This document shows, one piece after another, positions 31,046-40,231 of a stretch of 64,000 nucleotides of DNA. The DNA is taken from assembly GCF_900114775.1 (NCBI RefSeq), contig NZ_FOUE01000001.1, forward strand, positions 682,001 to 746,000. The letters run 5' to 3'. The DNA comes from Marinobacter zhejiangensis (lineage in GTDB: Bacteria; Pseudomonadota; Gammaproteobacteria; Pseudomonadales; Oleiphilaceae). The notes beneath the pieces are model-generated. The model made no database searches, was not told the origin of the DNA, and saw only the letters and a list, made by a program, of their open reading frames with translations. Position 1 is the first letter of the stretch. Each line of letters opens with the position of its first letter. Position numbers and translations under genes: made by a program.

Positions 31046-32140
31046 ATGACCGCCATGTCGCAATCCGCCTCAATCCATCGCACCTTATATCGCACCCTGG
31101 GACGCTGGGCCCTGCTCGCCACCCTGTTGGCGGTGGTGGTGGTGATGCTGGGCGCCTGGACCCGGCTCGTGCATGCCGGCCTGGGCTGTCCGGACTGGCC
31201 GGGCTGCTACGGCTTCCTGACTGTCCCCGGCAGCGCAGACCAGATCGCCATCGCCGAGGCGCGCTTCCCGGAAGTGCCGGTTGATACCGCCAAGGGCTGG
31301 CCCGAGATGATCCACCGCTACGCCGCGGGCACCCTGGGGCTTTTGGTTTTTGGGTTGGCCGTCGCCGCCATTCGCCATCGCCGTGCTGGTGTCCCGGTCA
31401 AGCTGCCCTTGTTTATTGCCGGTTTCATTGTGTTGCAGGGGGCGTTTGGCATGTGGACGGTCACCCTGAAACTGTGGCCTCAGGTCGTGGCCCTGCATCT
31501 GCTGGGCGGCTTTACCACCTTGAGCCTACTGACCTTGCTGACCCTTCGGCTGCGTACCCGGCCAGCTCGGGTGGACAACGAAGCCGGTCACCGGCTGGCC
31601 CGCTTGCGGCCCTGGCTCTATGGCGGGTTGATGTTGGTGGTGATGCAGATTGCCCTGGGTGCCTGGACTGCTGCCAACTACGCGGCGGTTGCCTGTACCG
31701 ACCTGCCGACCTGTCAGGGTGAATGGTGGCCGGAGATGGATTTCCAGCACGGTTTCGACATTACCCAGCACGTGGGTCCCAACTACTTGGGCGGGCAGCT
31801 GACCGCCGCCGGGCGGGTGGCGATCCATGTCAGCCACCGCTTGGGCGCTGTATTGGTGCTGGCATATTGGCTCATTTTGCTGGCACAGCTGTGGCGTTGC
31901 GGTGGCTCGCCGTTGATTCGCCAGGCGACGGCGCTGGTCGGCGTGGTGCTGCTGGCACAGATTGCTCTGGGGCTGGCCAATGTCGCGTTCCATATACCGC
32001 TGCCGGTAGCGGTGATCCATAACGCCATGGGCGCCGGCTTGTTGTTGACCGTTATTCACCTGATCTGGCGTCTGCATCACTGTTATCAGCCCGTTCTGTC
32101 CACTTCATCCAACCTGATCAAGCGGGAGGTTGCCGCATGA
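31046..32140 (+). CDS. ctaA: heme A synthase (Cox15/CtaA)
   Basis: Oxidises the C8 methyl of heme O to a formyl group, giving heme A for the oxidase. 364 residues, about eight helices, with the heme-ligand motifs GLGCPDWPGCYG, MIHRYAAG, ALHLLGG, HVSHRLGA and VIHNAMGA. Stops 4 bases inside ctaB (ATGA overlap). Confidence 0.94.
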   Translation: MTAMSQSASIHRTLYRTLGRWALLATLLAVVVVMLGAWTRLVHAGLGCPDWPGCYGFLTVPGSADQIAIAEARFPEVPVDTAKGWPEMIHRYAAGTLGLLVFGLAVAAIRHRRAGVPVKLPLFIAGFIVLQGAFGMWTVTLKLWPQVVALHLLGGFTTLSLLTLLTLRLRTRPARVDNEAGHRLARLRPWLYGGLMLVVMQIALGAWTAANYAAVACTDLPTCQGEWWPEMDFQHGFDITQHVGPNYLGGQLTAAGRVAIHVSHRLGAVLVLAYWLILLAQLWRCGGSPLIRQATALVGVVLLAQIALGLANVAFHIPLPVAVIHNAMGAGLLLTVIHLIWRLHHCYQPVLSTSSNLIKREVAA

Positions 32141-33039
32141 GCCAACATGCCAAGACTCTGTTCGACAAAGCCAGCCACGCCACCTGGCGGGATTTCCTGG
32201 AGCTGACCAAACCCCGGGTGGTAGCGCTGATGATCCTGACGTCGGTGATCGGGATGTTGCTGGCGACTCCCCAGCTACCGGGCTGGCAGGTGCTGCTGTT
32301 TGGTAACCTCGGAATTGCGCTGTTGGCTGGTGCGGCCGCCGTGATCAACCATGTGGTTGACCAGCGCATCGACACGGTGATGGCGCGAACCCGCAAACGT
32401 CCGGTGGCTACCGGGCGGATTGCCCCGCTGGATGCACTATTGTTTGCCACCAGCCTTGCCCTGGCCGGGCTACTGGTACTGGTGTGGCAGGTCAACAGCC
32501 TGACCGCCTGGCTGACGCTGGCATCACTGGTGGGCTATGCCGGTGTCTATACCCTGTTCCTGAAACGGGCGACGCCCCAGAACATTGTGATTGGTGGCCT
32601 GGCCGGTGCCATGCCACCGTTGCTTGGTTGGACCTCGGTTACTGGCCAGGTGGATGGCCATGCGCTGTTGCTGGTGCTGATTATCTTTGCCTGGACGCCG
32701 CCCCATTTCTGGGCCCTGGCTATCCACCGCAAGGAGGAGTATGCCAAGGCCGGTATTCCCATGCTGCCGGTCACCCACGGCAATCGTTACACCGAACTGC
32801 ATATCCTACTGTATACCCTGATGTTGCTGGCGGTCAGCCTGCTGCCGTTTGTGACCGGCATGTCCGGTCATCTGTATCTGGTGGGCGCACTGGTACTTGG
32901 GGTGCGTTTCCTGCACTATGCGGTGCTATTGCTCAGGGGCGACGACCGGCGTGTGGCTTTGGCGACCTTCAAGTATTCCATCACCTACCTGATGGTTTTG
33001 TTCGTGGTCTTGCTGGTCGACCACTACCTGCGCTTCTGA
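32137..33039 (+). CDS. ctaB: protoheme IX farnesyltransferase (heme O synthase)
   Basis: UbiA-family prenyltransferase converting heme B to heme O. 300 residues, about nine helices. It has the first Asp-rich motif NHVVDQRIDTVMARTRKRP, KRATPQNIVIGGLAGAMPPL, and the second motif WTPPHFWALAIHRKEEYAKAG cut here into family-typical blocks. Directly coupled with ctaA; the pair supplies heme A for coxA. Confidence 0.96.
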   Translation: MSQHAKTLFDKASHATWRDFLELTKPRVVALMILTSVIGMLLATPQLPGWQVLLFGNLGIALLAGAAAVINHVVDQRIDTVMARTRKRPVATGRIAPLDALLFATSLALAGLLVLVWQVNSLTAWLTLASLVGYAGVYTLFLKRATPQNIVIGGLAGAMPPLLGWTSVTGQVDGHALLLVLIIFAWTPPHFWALAIHRKEEYAKAGIPMLPVTHGNRYTELHILLYTLMLLAVSLLPFVTGMSGHLYLVGALVLGVRFLHYAVLLLRGDDRRVALATFKYSITYLMVLFVVLLVDHYLRF

Positions 33040-33072
33040 CACTCATCAATCGCAGGGAGACCTAATCCAGCC

Positions 33073-33741
33073 ATGGATCGATCCGTTCGCAATACCGTTG
33101 TTGTCCTGCTGTTGGCGGTGGTTCTGGTGTTTGGGCTCGTGGTGGGCCGCCAGGTGTTCCTGGGGGACAGCCAGGCACCATTGCCAGCACCGGAGCTGAG
33201 TGAACTCAACACCTTCGTATACGATCAGGGACGGCCGGTTGCCGCTTACCAGTTGGTGAATGAACAGGGCGAGGCGGTCACCCAGGAGGACCTCAAGGGC
33301 CACTGGACCTTTGCCTTCGTCGGTTATACGTTCTGCCCGGATGTGTGCCCTGCGACACTGTCCAACCTTCGTCGCGCCAATCAGCTGATTCCGGCAGAGT
33401 TGCCGCGCCCCAGCTACCTGCTGATCTCCGCCGATCCGGAGCGGGACACGCCAGAGCGCTTGCGGGAATACCTGGCGTTTTTCGGCGAAGACTTCCAGGG
33501 CATTACCGGTGACCTTGATACCTTGCGTAACCTGGCGAAAAGCCTGAATGCAGTGTTCATCCACCGTCAGGAGGGCGACCTCAAACTGGTGGATCACAGT
33601 GCTCACCTGGCTCTGATCAACCCGGAAGGAGAGCTGGCCGCCGTGATCCAGCCACCCCACAAGCCGGAGGCGGTCGCCGAAGCCTTTGGTCGTATCTATC
33701 AGTGGGCGCGGCAGAACCGTGAGCGGGCCGTTTCGCCCTAA
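33073..33741 (+). CDS. SCO family copper chaperone
   Basis: Membrane-anchored thioredoxin-fold protein metallating the CuA centre of subunit II. 222 residues: helix at about 8-26, then periplasmic domain with FCPDVCPATL (Cys88, Cys92) and the distal His in LVDHSAHLALI. This completes the copper ligands of a canonical Sco. Last gene of the oxidase cluster. Confidence 0.95.
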   Translation: MDRSVRNTVVVLLLAVVLVFGLVVGRQVFLGDSQAPLPAPELSELNTFVYDQGRPVAAYQLVNEQGEAVTQEDLKGHWTFAFVGYTFCPDVCPATLSNLRRANQLIPAELPRPSYLLISADPERDTPERLREYLAFFGEDFQGITGDLDTLRNLAKSLNAVFIHRQEGDLKLVDHSAHLALINPEGELAAVIQPPHKPEAVAEAFGRIYQWARQNRERAVSP

Positions 33742-33806
33742 GGTCGTCTTTGCAAGCCGCCGGGAAGGCCGTAGACTGACCGGCCATTTTTCCCGGTGAC
33801 CCCTCC

Positions 33807-35021
33807 ATGCCTGCTAACCAGCAACATTGCACCTCCCCCCGTGAACTCTTGTCGGTATTGGCTGCCGGCGCGACTCTGTTGCTGGTAGTCCATACCCTCG
33901 GGCGTTTTATCTATACCCCGTTGCTGCCCTATCTGGTGGCAGACGGCCAGATCGATGCCCAGCAGGGGGCCGCGGTAGCAACCTGGAATTATCTGGGCTA
34001 CCTGATGGGGGCCATGGTTGCGATCCGTTGGCACCGAATTGATCACATCCGGCTGTTGCTGCCGTTGTCCCTCACTGTGCATGTGCTTACCAGCCTCGCC
34101 CAGACCCAGCTTGACCAGGTCACCCTGGTGTCCGCGTCTCGCTGGATCAACGGCGTTGCTAACGGTGTGGTGTTTGTCCAGGCGCCGGCGCTGATTCTGG
34201 AGTGGCTGGTCCGGCGTAATCGTGCCAGCCTGAGTGGTCTGGTTTATCTGGGGGTGGGTATTGGCCTGCTGGTGTCCAGCGCCCTGGTCACGCTGACTGC
34301 GGATTGGCTGAGCGGCGCGGACCGTTGGTGGCCGGCGGCGATCCTGTCGATTCCGCTGGCTTGGTGGGGCACCGCCCGTCTGCTGTCACTGGATGTTCCG
34401 GTGCGCCCGGAACAGTCTGGAGACGGCGCTACCCAGAAAGGCCGGCTGCTGGACCGGGCCAGTGTGCCCTTGTTCCTGTCCTACGCCGGCGCTGGTCTGG
34501 GCTATATCCTGCCCATGACCTTCCTGCCGCTGCTGGCCAAGCTGCAGTTGCCTGATGGCCACTGGCTGCTGGATGGCAGCTGGCTGATCGTGGCCCTGGC
34601 GACCTTGCCTGCGGCCTATATCTGGAATCATCTTGGCGCGAAAATCGGCGATCTCCCCGCTATTCGACTGAACTACGTGATACAGCTTCTGGGGGTACTG
34701 GCCGCTGTTATCTGGCCCGGTCCGGTTGGTTTGGTGTTGTGTGGCATTCTGGTTGGCACAACGTTCCTTGGCACCGTACTGTTGACCCAGCGCATTGGCC
34801 GCGCGCTGCACCCGCATCAGGGTCCACGGATATCGGCCGCCCTGGTGGCACTGTATGGCTTCACTCAGATGGTTGGCCCTTGGCTGACCAAGCAATGGCT
34901 GGAGCTGGGGGGAACACTCGACAGCGCCTTCTGGATCGGCGTTGCAGCCCTGGTCTGGGGATTGCTGTTTGCCTGTCTGGTGCCCAACCCCGAGGCCTGG
35001 CATAACCGCCAGTCCCGATAG
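33807..35021 (+). CDS. YbfB/YjiJ family MFS transporter
   Basis: 404-residue inner-membrane protein with 12 hydrophobic helices. The N-terminal segment HTLGRFIYTPLLPYLVADGQ followed by WNYLGYLMGAM is the pattern of the YbfB/YjiJ branch of the major facilitator superfamily. Substrate unknown. Stands between the oxidase cluster and hrpB, same strand, 20 bases before hrpB. Confidence 0.85.
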   Translation: MPANQQHCTSPRELLSVLAAGATLLLVVHTLGRFIYTPLLPYLVADGQIDAQQGAAVATWNYLGYLMGAMVAIRWHRIDHIRLLLPLSLTVHVLTSLAQTQLDQVTLVSASRWINGVANGVVFVQAPALILEWLVRRNRASLSGLVYLGVGIGLLVSSALVTLTADWLSGADRWWPAAILSIPLAWWGTARLLSLDVPVRPEQSGDGATQKGRLLDRASVPLFLSYAGAGLGYILPMTFLPLLAKLQLPDGHWLLDGSWLIVALATLPAAYIWNHLGAKIGDLPAIRLNYVIQLLGVLAAVIWPGPVGLVLCGILVGTTFLGTVLLTQRIGRALHPHQGPRISAALVALYGFTQMVGPWLTKQWLELGGTLDSAFWIGVAALVWGLLFACLVPNPEAWHNRQSR

Positions 35022-35041
35022 CCGCGAACTGGTCCAATCCG

Positions 35042-37510
35042 ATGCTGCCCATCGACGCTCTCCTCCCGGACCTGCAACAGACCCTGACGACCCAGACCAC
35101 GGTACTGTTACAGGCGCCCCCGGGTGCGGGTAAAACCACCCGGGTACCGCTGGCGCTGATGGAGGCGCCCTGGCGTCAGGGCCGCAAAATCCTGATGCTT
35201 GAGCCCCGTCGCCTGGCCGCCCGCTCTGCCGCCCGTTACATGGCTGGCCAGCTTGGTGAGAAGGCTGGCGAGACCGTGGGCTACCGTACCCGCCTGGATA
35301 CCCGGGTATCGCGCCAGACCCGAATTGAAGTGGTCACCGAAGGCATTCTCACCCGCCTGATTCAGGACGACCCTGAGCTGAGTGAGTATGCCGCGGTACT
35401 GTTTGACGAATTCCACGAACGGTCGTTGCAGGCTGACCTGGGCCTGGCCTTGATGCGAGAGTCCCAGCAGGCTCTGCGGGAAGACCTGCGCCTGGTGGTG
35501 ATGTCGGCGACCCTGGATACGGCCCCCATCGCCAGGGTGCTGGGTGAGGTTCCGGTGCTGACCAGCGAAGGACGATCGTATCCGGTGGAGACCGTCTACC
35601 GGCCGCTGCCCCGGGAAGCCCGGCTGGTGGATCAGGTGGTGGCGGTGATCCGTGAGGCCCTGGCCGAGCAGGACGGCTCCCTGCTGGTGTTCCTGCCCGG
35701 TGCTGGTGAAATCCGCCGGGTGGAATCCGCGTTGAGAGCGCAGCTTCCGGCAGGCGTCCGGCTGGCACCGCTGTACGGCAACCTGCGCAATGACGATCAG
35801 GACAAGGCCATTGCCCCGGCTCCAGCGGGGGAACGTAAGGTGGTGCTGGCCACGGCGATTGCTGAAACCAGCCTGACCATCGAAGGCATTCGCGTGGTGG
35901 TGGACAGCGGCCAGCAACGGCGGGCGGTCTTTGATCCCAACAGCGGTATGTCCCGGCTGGTGACCGGTCGTTTGTCCAAGGCCTCGGCGGAGCAGCGTCG
36001 TGGCCGCGCCGGGCGTGTGGAACCGGGGGTCTGCTACCGCCTGTGGAGCGAGTCGGACCAGTATGGCCTGGCCGATTTTTCCCCGCCGGAAATCGCTGAG
36101 GCTGACCTGGCACCGTTGGTATTGGAGCTGGCCCAATGGGGTGCCCGTTCCCCGGCTGACCTGGAATGGATTGACCCGCCACCTGCCGCGCACTGGCAGC
36201 AGGCAACCACCTTGCTGCAGTGGCTGGACCTGCTCCATGGCGATGGCAGTATCAGCGACCACGGAAAGGCCGCACGGCGGCTGGGGCTTCACCCCCGCCT
36301 GGCTCATATGGTGTTGCGGGGACGGGCGTCAGGCCTGCCCCGGCTGGCGGCGGAGCTCGCCGTGTTACTGGAAGAACGGGATCTGCTGGGCCCCCGCGCC
36401 GGGGCGGACCTTTACCTTCGCTGGCAGTTGTTGCGGGGCGAAGCCCGCGACCCCAGAGTGGACAGTCAACGGCTGCAGGCGCTGAAGCGATCGGTGCAAC
36501 GGCTGGCTGATGCCGACGACAACGGTCGGCCGGGTCATCACGATATCGGTCGTCTGCTGGCGCTGGCCTACCCGGATCGCATTGGCCGCAAACGCCCCGG
36601 GGCGGCCCCTCGCTATCAGCTCAGTAATGGTCGTGGTGCCGTTCTGCAAGACGATGATCCGCTGGCGCGGGAGGAGTGGCTGGTGGCGGCGGATCTGGAT
36701 GGCCAGGCGCGGGAATCGCGTATCTACCTGGCGGCGCCGGTGAGCCTCAGTCTGCTGGAGCAGGACCTGGCCGAACACATCTCCGGCTATGATGAGTGCC
36801 TGTGGGATGACCAGCGTGGACGGGTGGTGGCGCGGCGGCAGACACGCCTCGGCCAACTGGTGCTGGCGGAAGCGGTTCTGCCCAACCCGGATGCGGCCCA
36901 AGTATTGGCAGGGTTGCTGGCGGCGGTGCGCCAGAAAGGCTTGGACAGCCTGCCCTGGGATGACAGTGCCCGCCAGCTCCGTGGCCGGTTGGCGTTGCTG
37001 CACCGGTTGTGGCCGGAGACCTGGCCAGCGGTGGACGACGAAACCCTGTTGGCCGGACTGGAGCAGTGGCTGGCGCCATTCCTGGTGTCAGTGAGCCGTT
37101 GGGCTGAACTGCAGAAAGTTGACCTGTCGATGGCGCTGACCAGTGCCCTGGACTACGGCCTACAGGCCCAGTTGCCGGAGTTGGCGCCCGCAGCGCTGAC
37201 CATCCCCACCGGCCAGTCGGTCCGGCTCGATTACAACGCCGACAACGGTCCGGTACTGGCCGCCAAGTTACAGGCACTGTTTGGCTGGACCGAAACCCCG
37301 CGGATCGCCCGCGGCCAGGTGGCCGTGGTGATCCATTTGCTGTCGCCGGCCCAGCGCCCGCTGGCGGTTACCAGCGACCTGTCCAGTTTCTGGCGTCATG
37401 GTTACGTCGACGTGCGCAAGGACATGCGCGGTCGCTACCCCAAACACCCATGGCCGGAAGACCCCCTGACCGCCGAGGCCAAACAGGGCACCAAGAAGCA
37501 GGGGCACTAG
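35042..37510 (+). CDS. hrpB: ATP-dependent helicase HrpB
   Basis: Large DExH-box helicase (822 aa) of uncertain cellular role, linked in other species to envelope or RNA metabolism. Walker A APPGAGKT at residues 25-32, DEFH box at 122-125 (LFDEFHERS), SAT motif VMSATLD, motif VI QRRGRAGRVEPG, then helicase-associated domain and an HrpB-specific C-terminal region ending PKHPWPEDPL. No clear ribosome site before the ATG. Confidence 0.94.
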   Translation: MLPIDALLPDLQQTLTTQTTVLLQAPPGAGKTTRVPLALMEAPWRQGRKILMLEPRRLAARSAARYMAGQLGEKAGETVGYRTRLDTRVSRQTRIEVVTEGILTRLIQDDPELSEYAAVLFDEFHERSLQADLGLALMRESQQALREDLRLVVMSATLDTAPIARVLGEVPVLTSEGRSYPVETVYRPLPREARLVDQVVAVIREALAEQDGSLLVFLPGAGEIRRVESALRAQLPAGVRLAPLYGNLRNDDQDKAIAPAPAGERKVVLATAIAETSLTIEGIRVVVDSGQQRRAVFDPNSGMSRLVTGRLSKASAEQRRGRAGRVEPGVCYRLWSESDQYGLADFSPPEIAEADLAPLVLELAQWGARSPADLEWIDPPPAAHWQQATTLLQWLDLLHGDGSISDHGKAARRLGLHPRLAHMVLRGRASGLPRLAAELAVLLEERDLLGPRAGADLYLRWQLLRGEARDPRVDSQRLQALKRSVQRLADADDNGRPGHHDIGRLLALAYPDRIGRKRPGAAPRYQLSNGRGAVLQDDDPLAREEWLVAADLDGQARESRIYLAAPVSLSLLEQDLAEHISGYDECLWDDQRGRVVARRQTRLGQLVLAEAVLPNPDAAQVLAGLLAAVRQKGLDSLPWDDSARQLRGRLALLHRLWPETWPAVDDETLLAGLEQWLAPFLVSVSRWAELQKVDLSMALTSALDYGLQAQLPELAPAALTIPTGQSVRLDYNADNGPVLAAKLQALFGWTETPRIARGQVAVVIHLLSPAQRPLAVTSDLSSFWRHGYVDVRKDMRGRYPKHPWPEDPLTAEAKQGTKKQGH

Positions 37511-37534
37511 CAGGCCGGGCCTAGCCCGAGCCGG

Positions 37535-37903
37535 TTACTCGGTCCAGGGGCGGGCATCCTCCAGATACTGGTGGGCATGGCCGGGCAGTGTGTCGGCGGC
37601 GGCATACTCTGAATCTTTATGCACCGACTCCAGGGTTTCTGACAGTTGCTCGAGCGCTTCCTGCATTCGTTCCAGCGCATTTTCCAGGGTATACGTCAGC
37701 TGGTGGATCTCTGCCATGGTAGCGACATCCATGGGTTGCGCCAGCAAGCTGGCCAGCTGGGTGTTGTACGCCTCAAGGTGTTCGAGGGCCTGTGGCAGCG
37801 AGTTGGACGGTATGCCGTCAAAATGATCGGGCGAGTCGTTGGCAGTGGCCGTGCCGGTGACGATCAGCAGGGCAAGGGCGGCGGTCCTGATCTGATGTTT
37901 CAT
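37535..37903 (-). CDS. secreted DUF6746 family protein, possibly Fur-controlled
   Basis: 122-residue exported protein: signal peptide of about 21 residues (MKHQIRTAALALLIVTGTATA) and a helical mature part with a coiled-coil-like stretch (about 60-97, repeated LENALERMQEALEQL). The DUF6746 assignment is from memory. A 15/19 match to the Fur box lies 19 bases upstream of the ATG (37923-37941), and the leader can pair CCTTAAA with TTTAAGG over the ribosome site. Function unknown; iron-linked role is inference. Confidence 0.7.
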   Translation of the reverse strand: MKHQIRTAALALLIVTGTATANDSPDHFDGIPSNSLPQALEHLEAYNTQLASLLAQPMDVATMAEIHQLTYTLENALERMQEALEQLSETLESVHKDSEYAAADTLPGHAHQYLEDARPWTE

Positions 37904-37922
37904 GAGGTGATCCTTAAAAGTT

Positions 37923-37941
37923 GATAACGGGAATTATTATC
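37923..37941. promoter_or_regulatory. candidate Fur box
   Basis: GATAACGGGAATTATTATC matches 15 of 19 positions of the Fur consensus and is centred within a longer inverted repeat, CCTTAAA (37912-37918) and TTTAAGG (37943-37949). Position just ahead of the DUF6746 gene fits repression by iron-loaded Fur. Confidence 0.55.
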
Positions 37942-37984
37942 ATTTAAGGATTGGAAAGCGTCCTTGATTTATCGCAAAGGACCG

Positions 37985-38185
37985 TCAGACGTGAATATCA
38001 ATCAGGGAGCCGATGCGGCTATCGCCGGCGGCGACTGGCTGAGGCGACGGGATGGCCTCCAACAGCTGCAGGGCCCCGGCTGCCGCCAGATCCTGGGCAG
38101 TTTTCAGCACGCTGAGCTGGGCCTGCTGCTGAACCTGTGCCTGGCTGAGCTGGGTGCTGTAACTGGCGAGAGCGGTAACGTCCAT
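37985..38185 (-). CDS. putative motility protein, YjfB family
   Basis: 66-residue protein, MDVTALASYSTQLSQAQVQQ then an amphipathic helical part and a C-terminal ASRIGSLIDIHV-like tail (DSRIGSLIDIHV). This matches the small YjfB putative motility family, found beside flagellar genes or controlled by them in other bacteria; molecular role unknown. Its upstream region forms a compact three-helix RNA structure (38217-38293). Confidence 0.8.
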   Translation of the reverse strand: MDVTALASYSTQLSQAQVQQQAQLSVLKTAQDLAAAGALQLLEAIPSPQPVAAGDSRIGSLIDIHV

Positions 38186-38216
38186 TGGATTAACCTGTGT
38201 TGCGCGGGTGGCGGTG

Positions 38217-38293
38217 GCAAGGCTTTGTCGAACTGGGTGATCAAAATATCACCAGTCTGGCGTCAGGGGAAAGCCCCGGACGCCAAACCTTGC
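38217..38293 (-). other. predicted three-way-junction structure in the leader of the YjfB-family gene
   Basis: On either strand three nested helices can form: outer stem GCAAGG (38217-38222) with CCTTGC (38288-38293); a stem ACTGGGTGAT (38232-38241) with ATCACCAGT (38248-38256), one bulge; and a stem TGGCGTC (38258-38264) with GACGCCA (38279-38285) continued by GGGG/CCCC. On the minus strand it would lie 32 bases before the motility gene ATG, and about 50 past the ectC stop. It does not match a riboswitch class I know. Could also be part of ectC termination, though no T tract follows. Confidence 0.4.
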
Positions 38294-38342
38294 AAACTGT
38301 TACAGCGGCTTACAGGCGCTGAGCGACAGCCATACGGTGGTG

Positions 38343-38729
38343 TCAGTCTGCCAGGTTATAGGAACCGTCTTCGTCGTGGGTTTCGCGGCCGGTGACCGGT
38401 GGGTTGAAGGAACAGATCAGGCGCATGTCCTCGGAGCCACCGCGAAGAACATGGCGGTCGTGCTGGTCGAGCGCATACAGGGTGCCGTCGGTAATTTCAT
38501 GGGTTTCGCCAGTGGCCAGGTCGGTGATGGAGCCATTGCCGGCAACACAATAAACCGCTTCCAGGTGGTTTTTGTACCACAGGTTCAACTCGGCTCCGGC
38601 TGGAATAATGGTCTCGTGAAACGAGAAGCCCATACCATCCTTTTTCAGAAGCAGGCGACGGCTGGTCCAGCCCGGCCCTTCCACTTCACGTTCGGTTCCG
38701 ATGATGTCCTGTACTCGTACAATCTTCAT
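38343..38729 (-). CDS. ectC: ectoine synthase, orphan (no ectA/ectB beside it)
   Basis: Cupin enzyme closing N-gamma-acetyl-diaminobutyrate to ectoine, a compatible solute. 128 residues; metal ligands Glu57, Tyr85 and His93 fall at the positions I recall for characterised EctC, with Trp21, Arg25, Tyr52, His55 and the [15 protein letters not shown] tail also present. Start at MKIVRVQDI; the frame is open 27 codons upstream into the next gene. A TATACT -10 on the minus strand (38762-38767) suggests its own promoter. ectA, ectB and ask_ect are not adjacent, so precursor must come from elsewhere or the substrate differs. Confidence 0.88.
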   Translation of the reverse strand: MKIVRVQDIIGTEREVEGPGWTSRRLLLKKDGMGFSFHETIIPAGAELNLWYKNHLEAVYCVAGNGSITDLATGETHEITDGTLYALDQHDRHVLRGGSEDMRLICSFNPPVTGRETHDEDGSYNLAD

Positions 38730-38788
38730 GGTTGTCCTCATGTTGGTTGGAATCGGGCCACAGTATAAACATCCAAGGGTGGTGGGAT

Positions 38789-40231
38789 TCAACCGCTGGC
38801 CAGACGCCACTGGTGGTAACGATCCAGTGCCGCTTCAATGGCGCTGGCCAATTGAAGGCGCTGGTCGTCGCTCAGTGAACGCTGTTTGCGGCAGCGGTTC
38901 AGGGCACTCTGGATAAGGTGGCGGGCTTGGCTGTCGAGGTCGGCCAGCCAGTGGCTGTCGGAGGGTTCGAGGTTCAGTGGCAGGCGACCGGCGTGGTTGC
39001 GGTGGGCGATGTGCCACCAGTGATCCACCGCCCGGCCCAGAACCACATAGCCGAACTGGCTGTCCTGGACCGGCCCGAAGCTGACGGTTTGCAGTCCCTG
39101 TTGCAGGGCCCCGATGCGCAGCACCGGCAAAACCAGCCGGTCACCATAGAAATAGCTGCCGGCGGCGCCAATCAGACCACCGATCAAAGCCCCGGTACCG
39201 AGGGAGGAGCCCAGAGTGACGGCATCGATCCCTGCCCCACCCACAGCGCCGGCACCGAAACCGGCGGTGGCGAGGTAGGCCCGGCTGACCCCCCAGATTT
39301 GCCGGCTGTTCTCGCTAAACAGGTCGTGTTCGCTGTGCCAGCTCAGCTCGGCTTCCTGGCGCTGGACCCGGTGGTGCTGATACAGCGTCTCAACCTCGAT
39401 ACGCAGGGACTGCTCCCGTTGGCGCTGATGCTGGTACCAGCGCTCTCTCAGTTGGTCGGCCAGGGCCTGCCGGGACTGTGCTTCGAGTTGCCCGGGGGTC
39501 AGGGTGCGTCTTTCCTGCCACCCCATCATGTCCTCCAAGGCCGAGGCGATCAGGCGCGCAGCCTGGGACTTGCGTTCGGCGCGCTGATCGGACAGGTGCA
39601 TGACCGCCGCGTCGAGCACCTGTTCCCAGGCAGGCTCCAGCTGGCCAAAGGCCTTGAGCAGACTGAGGTGTTGGTTGAACGGGGCTTTGACTGCGTTGAA
39701 TTTACGAACCACCTGGAAAAACTGGCCAAGGGCTGAGTGCCAACGTTCGCTGTAGTCGTCCGCCCCAATGCTGTTGATCAGTGCCAGGCTGGGCCGGCCA
39801 GTCCAGCGCAGGATTTCCATCTCACTCTCGTTCTCGGCGCTGTAGGGGACCGAACCGTCAACGACGTAGATGATGCCGGCACCTTCAATCAACGGCGTCA
39901 GCAGCTCGCATTCGTCATGGAAGCGGGGGTCGCTGCGGTGCTGGTGAACAAAGGCGGCGACGGTTTCGGCGCGGTCAGACGCCGATAGACTGTGGGCCTC
40001 CAGCCAGGCCAGAACCTGCCGCGGACGCTGAAAGCCGGGGGTGTCTATCAGGGTGTACTGAACCTCACCGTCCACGGTCAGGGGATAGGCCTGGCTGTGG
40101 CGGGTGGTGCCGGGCTCCAAAGCAACGGCAATGCTGTCGTTCTGGGACAAAGTGGAGACCACGCTGGACTTGCCCTTGTTGGGGTGCCCGACCACGGCAA
40201 AGGTGGGTGCAGGACGAGTCTTGGTGGTCAT
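38789..40231 (-). CDS. DUF3482 GTPase
   Basis: 480-residue protein with an N-terminal Era-like GTPase domain: P-loop GHPNKGKSS (15-23), switch region GTTRHSQ, and DTPG (63-66). The C-terminal DUF3482 region includes a Gly/Ala-rich segment ([20 protein letters not shown], glycine-zipper-like) that may touch the membrane. Its start overlaps the DUF2868 gene by 4 bases (ATGA), so the two proteins are likely partners. Process unknown; GTPase with membrane partner is inferred. Confidence 0.85.
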   Translation of the reverse strand: MTTKTRPAPTFAVVGHPNKGKSSVVSTLSQNDSIAVALEPGTTRHSQAYPLTVDGEVQYTLIDTPGFQRPRQVLAWLEAHSLSASDRAETVAAFVHQHRSDPRFHDECELLTPLIEGAGIIYVVDGSVPYSAENESEMEILRWTGRPSLALINSIGADDYSERWHSALGQFFQVVRKFNAVKAPFNQHLSLLKAFGQLEPAWEQVLDAAVMHLSDQRAERKSQAARLIASALEDMMGWQERRTLTPGQLEAQSRQALADQLRERWYQHQRQREQSLRIEVETLYQHHRVQRQEAELSWHSEHDLFSENSRQIWGVSRAYLATAGFGAGAVGGAGIDAVTLGSSLGTGALIGGLIGAAGSYFYGDRLVLPVLRIGALQQGLQTVSFGPVQDSQFGYVVLGRAVDHWWHIAHRNHAGRLPLNLEPSDSHWLADLDSQARHLIQSALNRCRKQRSLSDDQRLQLASAIEAALDRYHQWRLASG

